From Chryseobacterium sp. JM1 (GTDB lineage Bacteria > Bacteroidota > Bacteroidia > Flavobacteriales > Weeksellaceae), in NCBI RefSeq assembly GCF_000737715.1, contig NZ_JPRN01000001.1, forward strand, positions 124,001 through 188,000: a stretch of DNA of 64,000 nt, in the 5' to 3' direction. Within the stretch, counting starts at the first letter, position 1. Each line of letters begins with the position of its first letter. The translations under genes and the position numbers were made by a program. Of this stretch, positions 46,519-54,324 are shown piece by piece. The notes beneath the pieces are model-generated. The model searched no databases and was not told the DNA's origin. It saw nothing but the letters and a program-made list of their open reading frames with translations.

Positions 46519-46567
46519 TGCTTATTGCTTATTGCTTATTGCTTATTGCTTATTGCTTATTGCTTAT
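46519..46567. repeat. Tandem repeat (TGCTTAT)x7 overlapping the pyk stop codon
   Basis: Seven exact copies of a 7-bp unit. On the minus strand it reads ATAAGCA, and the pyk TAA (46564-46566) lies in the copy nearest the gene. Confidence 0.95.
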
Positions 46568-48009
46568 ACTGTCGTCAGTCTCAGTGTATTCGTTTTTCCG
46601 CCTTCGTAAGATGGAGTAGCATTGATATTGATAACAAAATCTCCGCTTTCGATATACCCATGATTGTGAGTCAGCATATTCACCTGAATGATAGTCTCAT
46701 CCGTAGACTTTTTCATGTCATAGTAGTAAGCATGAACGCCCCAAAGAAGGTTCAGCATTGTGATTACTCTTCTGTTTCCACTGTATACAATGATTTGAGA
46801 ATTCGGTCTGTGAGCGGCAAGCTGGAATGCCGTATATCCTGAGTGCGTTAGTGTAACGATTGCAGAAACGTTAGTCGTTTTAGCAATTCTTACCGCTGCA
46901 AGACATACTCTGTTCGTGATGAATCTTTCGTCGATGCAATTATAGTCTTTTTCCATTGGCTCATTTTTATGTTGGTAAAAATGAGTGGTCTCGATATTCT
47001 TTACAATCTTCGTCATGTTTTCAACGACCTGAATCGGATATCTTCCTACAGAAGTTTCTCCTGAAAGCATTACGGCATCAGCACCGTCCAATACAGAGTT
47101 GGCAACGTCATTTACTTCCGCTCTGGTAGGCGTAAGACTGTTGATCATGGTTTCCATCATCTGCGTAGCGATAATCACCGGCTTTGAATAGAATCTTGCC
47201 TTCTCTACCAAAGTTTTCTGGATAGCAGGAACTTCTTCCATCGGAACTTCCACACCAAGGTCACCACGGGCAACCATCAGTCCGTCACATTCCAATAGAA
47301 TTTCGTCAATATTTTTAACGCCTTCCGGCTTTTCAATCTTAGCAATGATCGGCGTTTTGAATTTTCCGTTCGGATGGCTGTCGATTAATTTTTTAAGGTC
47401 AATGATATCCTGAGCATGACGTACGAAAGAAAGGGCAATCCAATCAACCTCCATGTCAAGCATGAAATTGGCATCCTGAACGTCTTTTTCCGTAAGAGCT
47501 GGCAGAGATACATTGGTATTCGGCAGGTTCACTCCTTTCTTGGAACTTAAAGGTCCTCCTTGGATGGTTTTTGCTTTTACCGTATCTATTTCGTTGGTTT
47601 CAATAACTTCCAACATCAGTTTTCCGTCATCAATAAGGATTTTCTCCCCAACTTTTACATCCTGAGGAAACTGCTGGTAAGTCATGTAAACCTTGGTAGA
47701 ATCTCCCTCTATTTTCTCATTTGTAAAGGTAAGAACATCACCAGGGTTCAGGTAAGAACCTTCCTTTACAACGCCCACTCTCAGTTTCGGGCCCTGAAGG
47801 TCTCCTAAGATTCCCACAGAATAACCATATTCCTGATTAAGCTCTCTGATAATTTCAATATTATTTCGAACTAAGTCGTAGTCTGCATGTGAAAAATTTA
47901 TTCTGAAAATATCAACACCCGCTTTCATTAGTCCTAACATTACCTCCTTCGATGATGAAGCAGGCCCTAGTGTTGCAATAATTTTTGTCTTCTTTAAATA
48001 CTTATTCAT
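46564..48009 (-). CDS. pyk: Pyruvate kinase
   Basis: 481 residues. KIIATLGPASSS and FRINFSHAD at the N-terminus, the active-site lysine region IIAKIEKPEGVKNIDEIL, MVARGDLGVEVPMEEVP, the ATQMMETMI signature, MLSGETSVGRYPI and a C-terminal domain ending RLTTV. It makes pyruvate and ATP from phosphoenolpyruvate. Last gene of the acpP-fabF-rnc-(conserved)-pyk leftward operon; its ATG overlaps the end of the previous gene by 8 bp. The stop codon lies in a 7-bp tandem repeat. Confidence 0.96.
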   Translation of the reverse strand: MNKYLKKTKIIATLGPASSSKEVMLGLMKAGVDIFRINFSHADYDLVRNNIEIIRELNQEYGYSVGILGDLQGPKLRVGVVKEGSYLNPGDVLTFTNEKIEGDSTKVYMTYQQFPQDVKVGEKILIDDGKLMLEVIETNEIDTVKAKTIQGGPLSSKKGVNLPNTNVSLPALTEKDVQDANFMLDMEVDWIALSFVRHAQDIIDLKKLIDSHPNGKFKTPIIAKIEKPEGVKNIDEILLECDGLMVARGDLGVEVPMEEVPAIQKTLVEKARFYSKPVIIATQMMETMINSLTPTRAEVNDVANSVLDGADAVMLSGETSVGRYPIQVVENMTKIVKNIETTHFYQHKNEPMEKDYNCIDERFITNRVCLAAVRIAKTTNVSAIVTLTHSGYTAFQLAAHRPNSQIIVYSGNRRVITMLNLLWGVHAYYYDMKKSTDETIIQVNMLTHNHGYIESGDFVININATPSYEGGKTNTLRLTTV

Positions 48010-48475
48010 AATACTGGATAATTTGATAAAGTTCCTCTTCAGAACTCAGTGTATAATCTTGTATCGGAAATACAAGATTTTCCGGGAGCAAAATTACGGA
48101 AAAATCAGGAATTTGTTCCGATGTATGCAGAATATATTCCACATCTACCTGATTATTTAATAAAAATTTAATGTTTTCTTCTTCTGTGAAGAGCTCGGTC
48201 TGCAGTTTTTTTTGCTTACTTTCCGAAGACCGGTTCGAAATGAACGTAAAACACGTTTTCGTAAATTTATGGTAAGCTTCAAATCTTGGAAAATAGTAGT
48301 CGTAATAAGCCCCGTGAATGATCACATCTTTTTTTCGGGAAAAAGTGAGGCCATTGATTTGATTAATCTTGTAGAAAAACTCATGAGCAGGTACATCTTT
48401 TGCTAATCTTACCAATCCTATGGCAATATCTTCAAATTCTATATCGTCTAGATCATAAAGTTTTTGGATTTCCAA
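48002..48475 (-). CDS. Conserved protein between rnc and pyk (IPExxxVDY-like)
   Basis: 157 residues starting with a TTG at 48475 (no ATG fits); it overlaps the end of rnc by 23 bp and the start of pyk by 8 bp, so it is translationally coupled on both sides. Flavobacterial genomes commonly have an IPExxxVDY-family protein in this position; the visible match is FEDIAIGLVRLAKDVPAHEFFYKINQ-type sequence and IPDFSVILLPE near the C-terminus, so assignment rests partly on context. No signal peptide or known catalytic motif. Function unknown. Confidence 0.7.
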   Translation of the reverse strand: MEIQKLYDLDDIEFEDIAIGLVRLAKDVPAHEFFYKINQINGLTFSRKKDVIIHGAYYDYYFPRFEAYHKFTKTCFTFISNRSSESKQKKLQTELFTEEENIKFLLNNQVDVEYILHTSEQIPDFSVILLPENLVFPIQDYTLSSEEELYQIIQYYE

Positions 48476-49214
48476 GTATGTTTTCTTTTTTGTTTAAAAT
48501 ATAAAACGCTCTCTGTGCTGCCTTCTCTTCTGCCTTCTTTTTGGAAGTTTCCGTCGCATTAGCGATTTTTTCTTCTCCCAGCCAGACGTGGCACCTGAAC
48601 ACGATTGCTTTATTAGCCTGAATTTCTTCGCAGGTCTCGTATTTTATATTTACTTTTTTCTTCTGGCTCCATTCGAGCAGAAGACCTTTGTAGCTTACAA
48701 TTTTATTTTCAAGCTTATTAATTTCAGAAGGCGTCAGTAATCTTTCCAGAATGATCCTTTTACAGGCATCATACTGGAAGTCCAGATAAACAGCACCAAT
48801 AAGTGCCTCAAATAAATTTCCGGAGATATTTTCACCCAATGCCGCGGATCCCTGCTTCTGCAAGAGATCGATAAGCTTCAGGTCTTCACCTAATTTATTA
48901 AGATTCTTCCTATTAACAATTTTAGATTTCATCTGCGTGAGATATCCTTCGTTGGCCTGAGGATAAGTCTGGAACAGATGACAGGAAATAATTGTACCCA
49001 AAACAGAATCTCCCAAAAATTCAAGTCGTTCGTAATTGCTGTCTTGATTTTTAGAAGAACTTTTTAAAGAAAAAGCTTCCCGGTAAAGAGCCACATTCTG
49101 AACCTCGGCGCCCAGCATTTTTTTCAGCTCGGTACTGAGGAAATAGTCTCTCTCCGTTAATTTTCTTTTTCTTTGTCTGAGAAGGAATTTAGAAAAGTAT
49201 TTCTGTAACTCCAT
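48453..49214 (-). CDS. rnc: Ribonuclease III
   Basis: 253 residues. The catalytic signature ERLEFLGDSVLG is in the N-terminal RNase III domain (about 30-150), with a second acidic site in NLFEALIGAVYLD. The double-stranded RNA-binding domain (about 170-240) ends in KKKAEEKAAQRAFYIL. It processes rRNA precursors and structured RNA. It follows fabF by 9 bp. Confidence 0.95.
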   Translation of the reverse strand: MELQKYFSKFLLRQRKRKLTERDYFLSTELKKMLGAEVQNVALYREAFSLKSSSKNQDSNYERLEFLGDSVLGTIISCHLFQTYPQANEGYLTQMKSKIVNRKNLNKLGEDLKLIDLLQKQGSAALGENISGNLFEALIGAVYLDFQYDACKRIILERLLTPSEINKLENKIVSYKGLLLEWSQKKKVNIKYETCEEIQANKAIVFRCHVWLGEEKIANATETSKKKAEEKAAQRAFYILNKKENILGNPKTL

Positions 49215-49223
49215 TCATTGAAT

Positions 49224-50468
49224 TTAGATTTTCTTAAATAGAACGCAAGCGTTGTGCCCGCCAAATCCAAAAGTATTGCTCATGGCTACTTTTACATCTT
49301 TCTTCACAGCGTCGTTGAATGTGAAATTCAGTCTGCTGTCAATGTTTTCATCATCAGTAAAATGGTTGATGGTAGGCGGAACGATACCATGAATAATAGT
49401 TCCTAATGCAGCGATAGCCTCAATAACTCCAGCTGCACCCAAAAGGTGACCGGTCATTGATTTTGTAGAATTGATCTGAATATCAAAAGCGTGCTCGCCT
49501 AATAATTTCGAAATTGCGTTGGATTCTGCAATATCTCCTAATGGAGTAGAGGTACCATGCATGTTGATATGGTCTACTTCATCAGCAGTTAAGCCTGCAT
49601 CTTCCAGACAGTTTTTCATTACCAGATAAGCGCCTAATCCTTCAGGATGCGGAGCAGTCATATGATGTGCATCTGCACTCATACCACCACCTAGCAATTC
49701 TGCATAAATTGTAGCGCCACGTTTTACCGCGTGCTCATATTCTTCAAGAATGATTGTTCCTGCACCTTCACCTAACACAAAGCCATCTCTGTCTTTATCA
49801 AAAGGTCTTGAAGCGGTGGTAGGGCTGTCATTTCTTGTAGAAAGTGCCATCATCGCATTAAATCCACCGACACCACTTGCTGTAACGGCTGCTTCAGAGC
49901 CTCCGCATACAATAACATCAGCTTTTCCTAGCTGGATAATCATCTTGGCATCAATTAAAGCATTGGCTGAAGATGCACAGGCAGATACCGTAGTATAATT
50001 CGGCCCGTGAAAGCCATACTCAATTGAAATATGTCCGGGAGTGATATCCGCGATCATTTTAGGAATAAAGAAAGGGTTGAATCTTGGAATTTCCGTATTC
50101 GCCCATCCTAAAACCTCAGTTTCGAAAGTCTCTAAACCTCCGATACCGGAACCCCAAATTACGCCGACTCTGTTTTTATCAACATTGTCTTCCATAATTC
50201 TGGAGTGTGCTACTGCTTCTCTTGCGGCTACAAGCCCAAGCTGAGTATTTCGGTCCATTTTCTTTGCTTCTTTCTTATCGAAATGCTGCAACGGATCGAA
50301 ACCTTTCACTTCACAAGCGAACTTAGTTTTAAAGTTTGTGGCATCAAAAAGAGTAATCGGAGCAGCACCGCTCTCACCTTTAAGAAGATTTTCCCAGTAT
50401 TCTTTTGCATTATTTCCAATCGGTGTTATTGCGCCAAAACCGGTTACAACTACTCTTTTTAATTCCAT
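49224..50468 (-). CDS. fabF: Beta-ketoacyl-ACP synthase II
   Basis: 414 residues. The catalytic triad is Cys in TVSACASSANALIDA, His in NMHGTSTPLGD and His in KSMTGHLLGAAG, with a C-terminal FGFGGHNACVLF. The enzyme extends acyl-ACP with malonyl-ACP in fatty-acid synthesis. It lies 34 bp after acpP, the usual arrangement. Confidence 0.97.
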   Translation of the reverse strand: MELKRVVVTGFGAITPIGNNAKEYWENLLKGESGAAPITLFDATNFKTKFACEVKGFDPLQHFDKKEAKKMDRNTQLGLVAAREAVAHSRIMEDNVDKNRVGVIWGSGIGGLETFETEVLGWANTEIPRFNPFFIPKMIADITPGHISIEYGFHGPNYTTVSACASSANALIDAKMIIQLGKADVIVCGGSEAAVTASGVGGFNAMMALSTRNDSPTTASRPFDKDRDGFVLGEGAGTIILEEYEHAVKRGATIYAELLGGGMSADAHHMTAPHPEGLGAYLVMKNCLEDAGLTADEVDHINMHGTSTPLGDIAESNAISKLLGEHAFDIQINSTKSMTGHLLGAAGVIEAIAALGTIIHGIVPPTINHFTDDENIDSRLNFTFNDAVKKDVKVAMSNTFGFGGHNACVLFKKI

Positions 50469-50502
50469 AAACTTTTAAAATTTTCTTTTTTGTTGAAGAA
50501 TA

Positions 50503-50742
50503 TTATTTATTTACTACTTCTTCGATGTAAGCGATAGCGTGACCTACAGTAGTAATTTTTTCAGCCTGATCATCAGGGATTTGAATGTTGAATTCTTTTT
50601 CAAATTCCATGATTAGCTCAACTGTATCCAATGAATCAGCTCCTAAATCGTTAGTGAAGCTAGCTTCAGGAGTTACTTCTGTTTCTTCAACGTCAAGCTT
50701 ATCAGCGATGATAGCTTTTACTCTTGATGCAATGTCTGACAT
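50503..50742 (-). CDS. acpP: Acyl carrier protein
   Basis: 79 residues, acidic, with the phosphopantetheine attachment serine in [16 protein letters not shown]. Carries the growing acyl chain. First gene of the operon, with a -7 box 32 bp upstream. Confidence 0.97.
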   Translation of the reverse strand: MSDIASRVKAIIADKLDVEETEVTPEASFTNDLGADSLDTVELIMEFEKEFNIQIPDDQAEKITTVGHAIAYIEEVVNK

Positions 50743-50773
50743 AGTAAATTATTTTTTTAATTGTTAGATGGTG

Positions 50774-50781
50774 CAAATATA
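50774..50781 (-). promoter_or_regulatory. -7 box of the acpP-pyk operon
   Basis: CAAATATA on the plus strand reads TATATTTG on the minus strand, exact TAnnTTTG, 32 bp before the acpP ATG. Confidence 0.55.
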
Positions 50782-51187
50782 TAAAATTCTTCACGATAAA
50801 ACATTTTTTTAGTCTTTTTTGTGGGTAGACTATACTTATTTTATAGTCAGAAGTTTTAGTGTTTTCGTTTTCAGGTATTTATGTTTGCTATGTAAATCAT
50901 AAGTAAAATAACTTGCGATTTAAGATAGAGACAGTGTGTAAAAGGGTTGTGACACTGCCCCCACGGTGTATATTTCAATCTGAAACAGGAGTAAATGACC
51001 GGGAATACTATCTGTTTTATTTTTTGCCGGATGGGTGATAAAAGATCATTTTCAATTTTAGTTGAAAGAATTTTGGACTAATCTTATCCATATTCTGAGC
51101 TTTTCAGCAAAGTTGAATTGAGCCATATGACAAAACACTTCCTTCAGATTTGTGGGAACTTTGTCCTGTACAATTAAAATAAACAAT
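50782..51187. other. Intergenic region upstream of the aldehyde dehydrogenase
   Basis: No gene is seen in about 400 bp between divergent units. Near the right end a CAGATTTG (one mismatch to TAnnTTTG) about 40 bp before the ATG may be the promoter of the dehydrogenase gene. Confidence 0.4.
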
Positions 51188-52603
51188 ATGAAACGTATAG
51201 ATCAAGCTTACATCAACGGTGAATTGACAGCATTACACGGAACAGAAGTATTCAATCTGATTAATCCCTCCGACCATGAAAAAATAGGAGAAGTGGTTTT
51301 AGGAGATGAAAAAGATACTCAAAAAGCTATTGCAGCAGCGAAAGAAGCTTTTAAAACATTTTCAAAAACGACCATTGAAGAACGTATTGAAATTCTTAAC
51401 AACTTAAAGAAGGCTGTAGAAAAGCGTGAAGAAGAACTCATCGAAACCATGATCCTGGAGTATGGCGGAACCCGACAGTTCTGCACGGCAGGCTATGAGA
51501 ATATGGTAGGTGCTTTTGAACACATGATAGAAACCCTCAGTGATTTCGAATTTGAAAGAAGAGCTGGCAAAACCCTTGTACAGATGACTCCCATTGGAGT
51601 AGTGGGCATTATTACCCCATGGAATTCCAGCAACGGTTTTATATGCAGTAAATTTGCTACAGCGGTTGCCGCAGGTTGTACAGTCGTTGTGAAGCCCAGT
51701 GAAATGAGCGCACTTCAGACGCAAATCATTATAGAATGTTTCCACGAAGCTGGCCTGCCAAAAGGAATTTTTAATGTTGTGAACGGATTGGGAGGTGTCG
51801 TGGGCAATGAAATTGTGAGCCATCCTGATATTGCTAAAATCTCTTTTACCGGTTCCACCCAAACAGGGAAAATGATTGCTAAAGGCGCTGTAGACAGTAT
51901 GAAAAGAGTAACTCTGGAACTTGGCGGGAAATCACCTAATGTTATTTTAGATGATGCTGATTTTACGCAGGCCATTCCTCAGGCGGTCTTTGGAGCTTAT
52001 ATGAATAGCGGACAGGCCTGTATTGCTCCGACCCGTTTACTGGTTCCTCAGTCAAGACTGGAAGAAGTCAATAGAATTGCGAAAGAAACAGCGCTTCAGG
52101 TTGTCGTGGGAAACCCTGCCAATGAAAATACAAATGTAGGTCCGATGGTTTCTGAAAAACAGTATGAGCGCGTACAAAGCTACATTCAGTTAGGTCTCGA
52201 GGAAGGTGCAAATCTGTTAGCGGGTGGTATCGGAAAACCGGAAGGTCTTGAAGATGGAAACTTCGTTAAAGCCACTATTTTCACCAATGTCCGAAATGAT
52301 ATGCGCATTGCACAGGAAGAAATTTTTGGACCTGTACTTTCGATTATCGCTTATGAAAATGAAGAAGAAGCTATCGCGATCGCAAATGATACGCCTTATG
52401 GATTGGCTGCTTATGTGACTTCTTCGGATGAGGGGCACGCCATCAGGGTAGCTTCTCAGATTGAAGCCGGAAGAGTTTGTGTGAATGGTTTCAAACATGA
52501 TCCGCTGGCACCGTTCGGAGGATTCAAACAATCAGGAATTGGTAGGGAATTCGGAGCATTTGGCCTGGAAGAATATTTGGAACCAAAATCAATTTTGGTG
52601 TAA
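51188..52603 (+). CDS. Aldehyde dehydrogenase family protein
   Basis: 471 residues from ATG 51188 (MKRIDQAYINGEL); the frame is open 12 codons further upstream, but that part is not family-like. PIGVVGIITPWNSSNGFI, SFTGSTQTGKMIAKGA, the catalytic glutamate in VTLELGGKSPN and the catalytic cysteine in NSGQACIAPTRLLVP are all present, as is EEIFGPVLSII. The closest groups are broad-specificity NAD(P)-dependent aldehyde dehydrogenases; the substrate is unclear. An AraC-type regulator gene follows in the same direction 316 bp on and may control it. Confidence 0.92.
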   Translation: MKRIDQAYINGELTALHGTEVFNLINPSDHEKIGEVVLGDEKDTQKAIAAAKEAFKTFSKTTIEERIEILNNLKKAVEKREEELIETMILEYGGTRQFCTAGYENMVGAFEHMIETLSDFEFERRAGKTLVQMTPIGVVGIITPWNSSNGFICSKFATAVAAGCTVVVKPSEMSALQTQIIIECFHEAGLPKGIFNVVNGLGGVVGNEIVSHPDIAKISFTGSTQTGKMIAKGAVDSMKRVTLELGGKSPNVILDDADFTQAIPQAVFGAYMNSGQACIAPTRLLVPQSRLEEVNRIAKETALQVVVGNPANENTNVGPMVSEKQYERVQSYIQLGLEEGANLLAGGIGKPEGLEDGNFVKATIFTNVRNDMRIAQEEIFGPVLSIIAYENEEEAIAIANDTPYGLAAYVTSSDEGHAIRVASQIEAGRVCVNGFKHDPLAPFGGFKQSGIGREFGAFGLEEYLEPKSILV

Positions 52604-52919
52604 ATCATTATTAAACTACATTGGTTCGGGATAACATTTTTCAGTTTTCATCATGATGTAAGGAAGTCAGAAGCTCGAAGAGAGAAGTTATTGAAGTCTA
52701 AAGATAGAAAAGTAAGGTGTTTTTATTAATCTTTTTAAGACTACTTCAATACATTTAAAAGGAATTGTTAAGTACTTACTGCCCAATAGTAACTTCCATC
52801 CTCCAGCTTCCATCTTCCAACCATCTAATCTTAACTTTTTATTCCAAACTCAGGCTAAAAATATTATATTGAACAGTCAAGCCAGAGCTTTTCCGGCTTG
52901 ACTTTAATTACGAAAAGAA
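52604..52919. other. Intergenic region with CTTCCATC-rich repeats
   Basis: No gene. About 52788-52822 is a degenerate CTTCCATC/CTCCAGC tandem tract, similar in flavour to 8100-8130 and 63051-63073. A hairpin stands at 52875-52903, directly before the AraC start. Confidence 0.5.
52875..52903 (+). promoter_or_regulatory. Hairpin directly upstream of the AraC gene
   Basis: AGTCAAGCC and GGCTTGACT form a perfect 9-bp stem with an 11-nt loop, 16 bp before the ATG. The following T tract is weak, so it could be a terminator of the dehydrogenase transcript or a control element in the regulator's leader. Confidence 0.45.
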
Positions 52920-53714
52920 ATGTCCGAAAATATCGATTACATCAATTATTCCTGCTACTTCACCGTTTTTCGAGAAGGGGAGCAGTTTGTTTCCTATAAT
53001 GCTTTGTCGATGGTGATTTCAGGAGAAATGGAACTTAATGACGGCGTTCACCGGAAAATGTTCCGGAGCGGAGATGTTTATCTTGTCCGGAAAAATCAAT
53101 TGTTGAAATTTCTGAAAAAGCCAGGCGAAGAAGCTGAATTTAAATCATTGTCTATCAGGTTTGACGATGAAATGCTGAAGGAGATGAGCTCGGAAGAACA
53201 TTTTGTGCTCCCGGAAAGATCAAAAACGTCTGCTTTTACTGATGTTTCAGAAGTAAAACATCTGAAATATTTTATGGAATCCTTGCTGCAGTATCAGGAT
53301 TTGTTGGAAAATAAACTTCCCGAGTTGGCTCTGTTGAAGCAGAAAGAAGCTTTATTCCTTTTATTTGGGCATGATCCGTCATTGAAAAATATTCTGTATG
53401 ATATTTCTGATCCGTATAAAATAGATCTTGAAGGCTTTATGCAGAAGAATTATCATTTTAATGTAAAGCTGGACCGTTTTGCTTATCTGACGGGAAGAAG
53501 TCTGGCGAGCTTTAAACGGGATTTTGAAAAAATATTCGGAACCGCGCCAAGAAAATGGCTGCTCGAAAAAAGACTGCAGGAAGCCCGCTATCTTCTGGAA
53601 AAAGGAAAAAAAGCGACGGATATTTATCTGGATCTGGGCTTTGAAGACCTTTCCCATTTTTCATTTGCTTTTAAAAAACAGTATGGGCTTCCGCCGAGCA
53701 GGTTATCCATATAA
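52920..53714 (+). CDS. AraC-family transcriptional regulator
   Basis: 264 residues. The N-terminal half is a cupin-like sensing domain (about 10-110, with MVISGEMELNDGVHRKMFRSG and VYLVRKNQLLKF). The C-terminal double helix-turn-helix (about 165-262) shows FAYLTGRSLASFKRDFEKIFGTAPRKWL and the AraC signature DLGFEDLSHFSFAFKKQYGLPPSR. It may regulate the upstream aldehyde dehydrogenase gene. Ended by the terminator at 53718. Confidence 0.9.
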   Translation: MSENIDYINYSCYFTVFREGEQFVSYNALSMVISGEMELNDGVHRKMFRSGDVYLVRKNQLLKFLKKPGEEAEFKSLSIRFDDEMLKEMSSEEHFVLPERSKTSAFTDVSEVKHLKYFMESLLQYQDLLENKLPELALLKQKEALFLLFGHDPSLKNILYDISDPYKIDLEGFMQKNYHFNVKLDRFAYLTGRSLASFKRDFEKIFGTAPRKWLLEKRLQEARYLLEKGKKATDIYLDLGFEDLSHFSFAFKKQYGLPPSRLSI

Positions 53715-53717
53715 AGT

Positions 53718-53753
53718 AAAATAGGCTGTCTCAATTTTGACACAGCCTATTTT
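53718..53753. terminator. Bidirectional terminator between AraC gene and ssrA
   Basis: A 12-bp perfect stem, AAAATAGGCTGT with ACAGCCTATTTT, 12-nt loop, with A and T flanks. Serves the AraC gene and the convergent tmRNA gene. Confidence 0.85.
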
Positions 53754-53786
53754 AGTTGTCAAAAGGTATCATAACCTTTCATCTCA

Positions 53787-54183
53787 GTGGAGTTGGAGGG
53801 ATTCGAACCCTCGTCCAAACAAGCAATACATAAGATTTCTACATGCTTATTCTACCATTGATTTTCGACTGAATGCAGAGGATAGACACCCAACATCCAG
53901 CTTATCTTCTAAAGTTTTCGAGTCTCAGCCGAAGCATCTGAAACCTTATTTCTACATTCCTATATCTCAGGATCAAACGCCGTAGAACGGAGCATTTGTG
54001 AGATATCTTGCTTCCTTACTATCTTCGGGAAAGCGCTTGAATCTTACTTTATTCGGATTAAGCTGCAAGAGCGAACTCTTCGTTGCCAGTTAAAGTTGTG
54101 TAGCAAGGGATTTAAGAGATCGCGCTACGGTTCTCTGCATGCTTACTTACCCATTGATCTTGCTGTCGAAACCAGTCAACCCC
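53787..54183 (-). ncRNA. ssrA: Transfer-messenger RNA (one-piece)
   Basis: Read on the minus strand, the RNA begins GGGGTTGACTGGTTTCGACA, the standard tmRNA 5' end, and finishes with a T-arm GAGGGTTCGAATCCCTC and CAACTCC, whose last seven bases pair with the first seven (one G-T). The CCA is not encoded. The tag frame runs from 54087 to 54058 and reads GNEEFALAA followed by TAA, close to known Bacteroidetes tags ending in ALAA. It rescues stalled ribosomes and marks the unfinished proteins for degradation together with SmpB. About 397 nt, one piece, no permutation. Confidence 0.95.
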
Positions 54184-54199
54184 ATGAATAAAGTGAATG

Positions 54200-54207
54200 C
54201 AAAGATA
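54200..54207 (-). promoter_or_regulatory. -7 box of ssrA
   Basis: CAAAGATA on the plus strand reads TATCTTTG on the minus strand, exact TAnnTTTG, 16 bp before the RNA 5' end. The transcript would need slight 5' trimming. Confidence 0.55.
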
Positions 54208-54280
54208 GAGATTTTTGTTTAAATACAGTTAATATCACATACTGCTTTTTAAATAAGACCGGATTTTCATGAAAATTAAA

Positions 54281-54313
54281 CATAAAATCTGCCGACAGTG
54301 ATACCGCCGGCAG
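54281..54313 (-). terminator. Possible weak terminator of the type-B T9SS gene
   Basis: CTGCCG pairs with CGGCAG, 13-nt loop, followed on the minus strand by ATTTTATG. It starts 12 bp past the stop. Confidence 0.4.
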
Positions 54314-54324
54314 GTGAAGATTGA

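Noticed and set aside
46519..46567. Possible CRISPR array
   Set aside because: Unit of 7 bp without spacers; simple tandem repeat. No cas genes anywhere in the window.
46525..46842. Plus-strand open frame starting in the 7-bp repeat
   Set aside because: Its start translates the repeat (LLIAYCLLLIAYC) and the rest is antisense to pyk.
53788..53830. Stand-alone tRNA-like T-arm
   Set aside because: It is the 3' tRNA-like part of the tmRNA; no separate anticodon arm is present.
53737..53985. 82-codon open frame
   Set aside because: It runs antisense through the tmRNA gene; its sequence is explained by the RNA.
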